DNA of 22,420 nucleotides from Deinococcus detaillensis (lineage in GTDB: Bacteria; Deinococcota; Deinococci; Deinococcales; Deinococcaceae), in the NCBI RefSeq assembly GCF_007280555.1, contig NZ_VKDB01000035.1, positions 1 through 22,420 of the forward strand, given 5' to 3'. The notes below the pieces were generated by a model, which saw nothing but the letters and a program-made list of their open reading frames with translations, ran no database searches and had not been told where the DNA came from. This document shows, in pieces, positions 22,035 through 22,420 of the stretch (position 1 is the first letter of the stretch; each line of letters opens with the position of its first letter). The position numbers and the translations under genes were made by a program.

Positions 22035-22420
22035 ACCGATCCCTGCGGCTTCTGGAAACGGTGCGGCATATCGCTGTGGTCTTTCTCGAGAAGGTCCTCC
22101 AGGCTGGCCAGACTCTGTATCAGGCCGCAGCAACGACCCTTCCTCTCGATCGGATCAGCGCGGATGACCTGATGTCGCTCGTGGCGGGCAGCCGGACGCC
22201 ACCGATGGTTGGGGCGATTGTGTTCCTGGGCGGTGACGTGGAACCAGCGCAATTGCTGGCCGCGATCCGCAGTCGGCTGACGGCGGTCCCACGCCTGCGA
22301 CAGCGGCTGGTGCGCCTGCCCCTCGGCTGGGGTCGACCGCTCTGGGTCGATGACCCCAGCTTCAGCCTCGCCGATCATGTGTCCGTGGTTGAGTGCCCGG
22401 TACCCGGAGGCCGGCAGGCC
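21998..22420 (+). CDS. Wax ester synthase/diacylglycerol acyltransferase (WS/DGAT), partial
   Basis: This is the first 141 codons of a gene that continues beyond the window. From about residue 49 the sequence matches the WS/DGAT N-terminus: PLDRISADDLMSLVAG, PPMVGAIVFLGG, PRLRQRLVRLPLGWGRPLWV and FSLADHV. These enzymes join fatty acyl-CoA to alcohols or diacylglycerol to make storage lipid. The catalytic HHxxxDG motif would lie past the edge and cannot be checked. The chosen start is GTG 21998, overlapping the SHOCT stop (GTGA); it adds about 48 residues before the usual N-terminus. Later GTGs in frame (22061, 22076) are alternatives, and the inverted repeat covering 21998 makes the first start less certain. 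Confidence 0.75.
   Translation, partial: MRTAWHRLVLTWHRSLRLLETVRHIAVVFLEKVLQAGQTLYQAAATTLPLDRISADDLMSLVAGSRTPPMVGAIVFLGGDVEPAQLLAAIRSRLTAVPRLRQRLVRLPLGWGRPLWVDDPSFSLADHVSVVECPVPGGRQA

Overview
This 22.4 kb window comes from a GC-rich bacterial chromosome, most probably a Deinococcus or close relative. The support is indirect: genes start either from good Shine-Dalgarno sites or from leaderless TAnnnT-N6-ATG promoters (387-399, 6599-6611), a style described in Deinococcus. The gene content also fits: TPR-GGDEF protein, LiaF-like and bactofilin-like envelope proteins, several CPBP proteins, DUF4342, and a WS/DGAT acyltransferase. There are no rRNA or tRNA genes, no CRISPR array and no recognisable insertion sequence. 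Genus is inferred, not proven.

Layout. 1-386: left edge without an assignable gene but with a TetR-type operator. 399-1784 (+): class C beta-lactamase-fold serine hydrolase, convergent with a TPR-GGDEF diguanylate cyclase (1875-3731, -). 3804-6464 (-): four-gene operon of a Pro/Ala-rich anchored protein, a small membrane protein, a ferric-reductase-like haem membrane protein and an ApbE flavin transferase. Divergent from it (+): a 27-codon leader ORF overlapping an OmpR-type response regulator (6611-7359), then a DUF2892 membrane protein and a double-domain rhodanese (7574-8836). 8966-11304: LiaF-like and bactofilin-like envelope proteins. 11414-12343: an atypical NAD-binding SDR.

12557-19815 (+) is the most unusual part. 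It is a run of small glycine-zipper proteins and membrane proteins: glycine-zipper 1, a membrane-anchored alpha/beta hydrolase, a protein joining a glycine-zipper module to four membrane helices, two CPBP proteins, a DUF6544-like protein, a 4-TM protein, glycine-zipper 2, a third CPBP protein and a flavodoxin. Five of the junctions are overlaps of 4 bases or gaps of 1 base, so much of it should be co-translated. The two free glycine-zipper proteins are clear paralogues, and the module inside the fused protein keeps the same glycine register. Function is unknown; a membrane-active peptide with CPBP-type processing or immunity is the idea most worth testing.

19907-22420 (+): an alpha/beta hydrolase, DUF4342 protein, a possible frameshifted Tat-type remnant, a SHOCT-type small membrane protein, and the start of a WS/DGAT acyltransferase that runs off the window.

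A second thread ties distant genes together. Three promoters (before the leader ORF and response regulator, before DUF2892, before DUF4342) share the same layout: two GTAAY half-sites 11 bp apart, then exactly 10 bp, then a TAGnnT -10 box. This looks like the binding and activation geometry of one OmpR-family regulator, and the response regulator encoded beside two of the sites is the natural candidate. It suggests an autoregulated envelope-related regulon.
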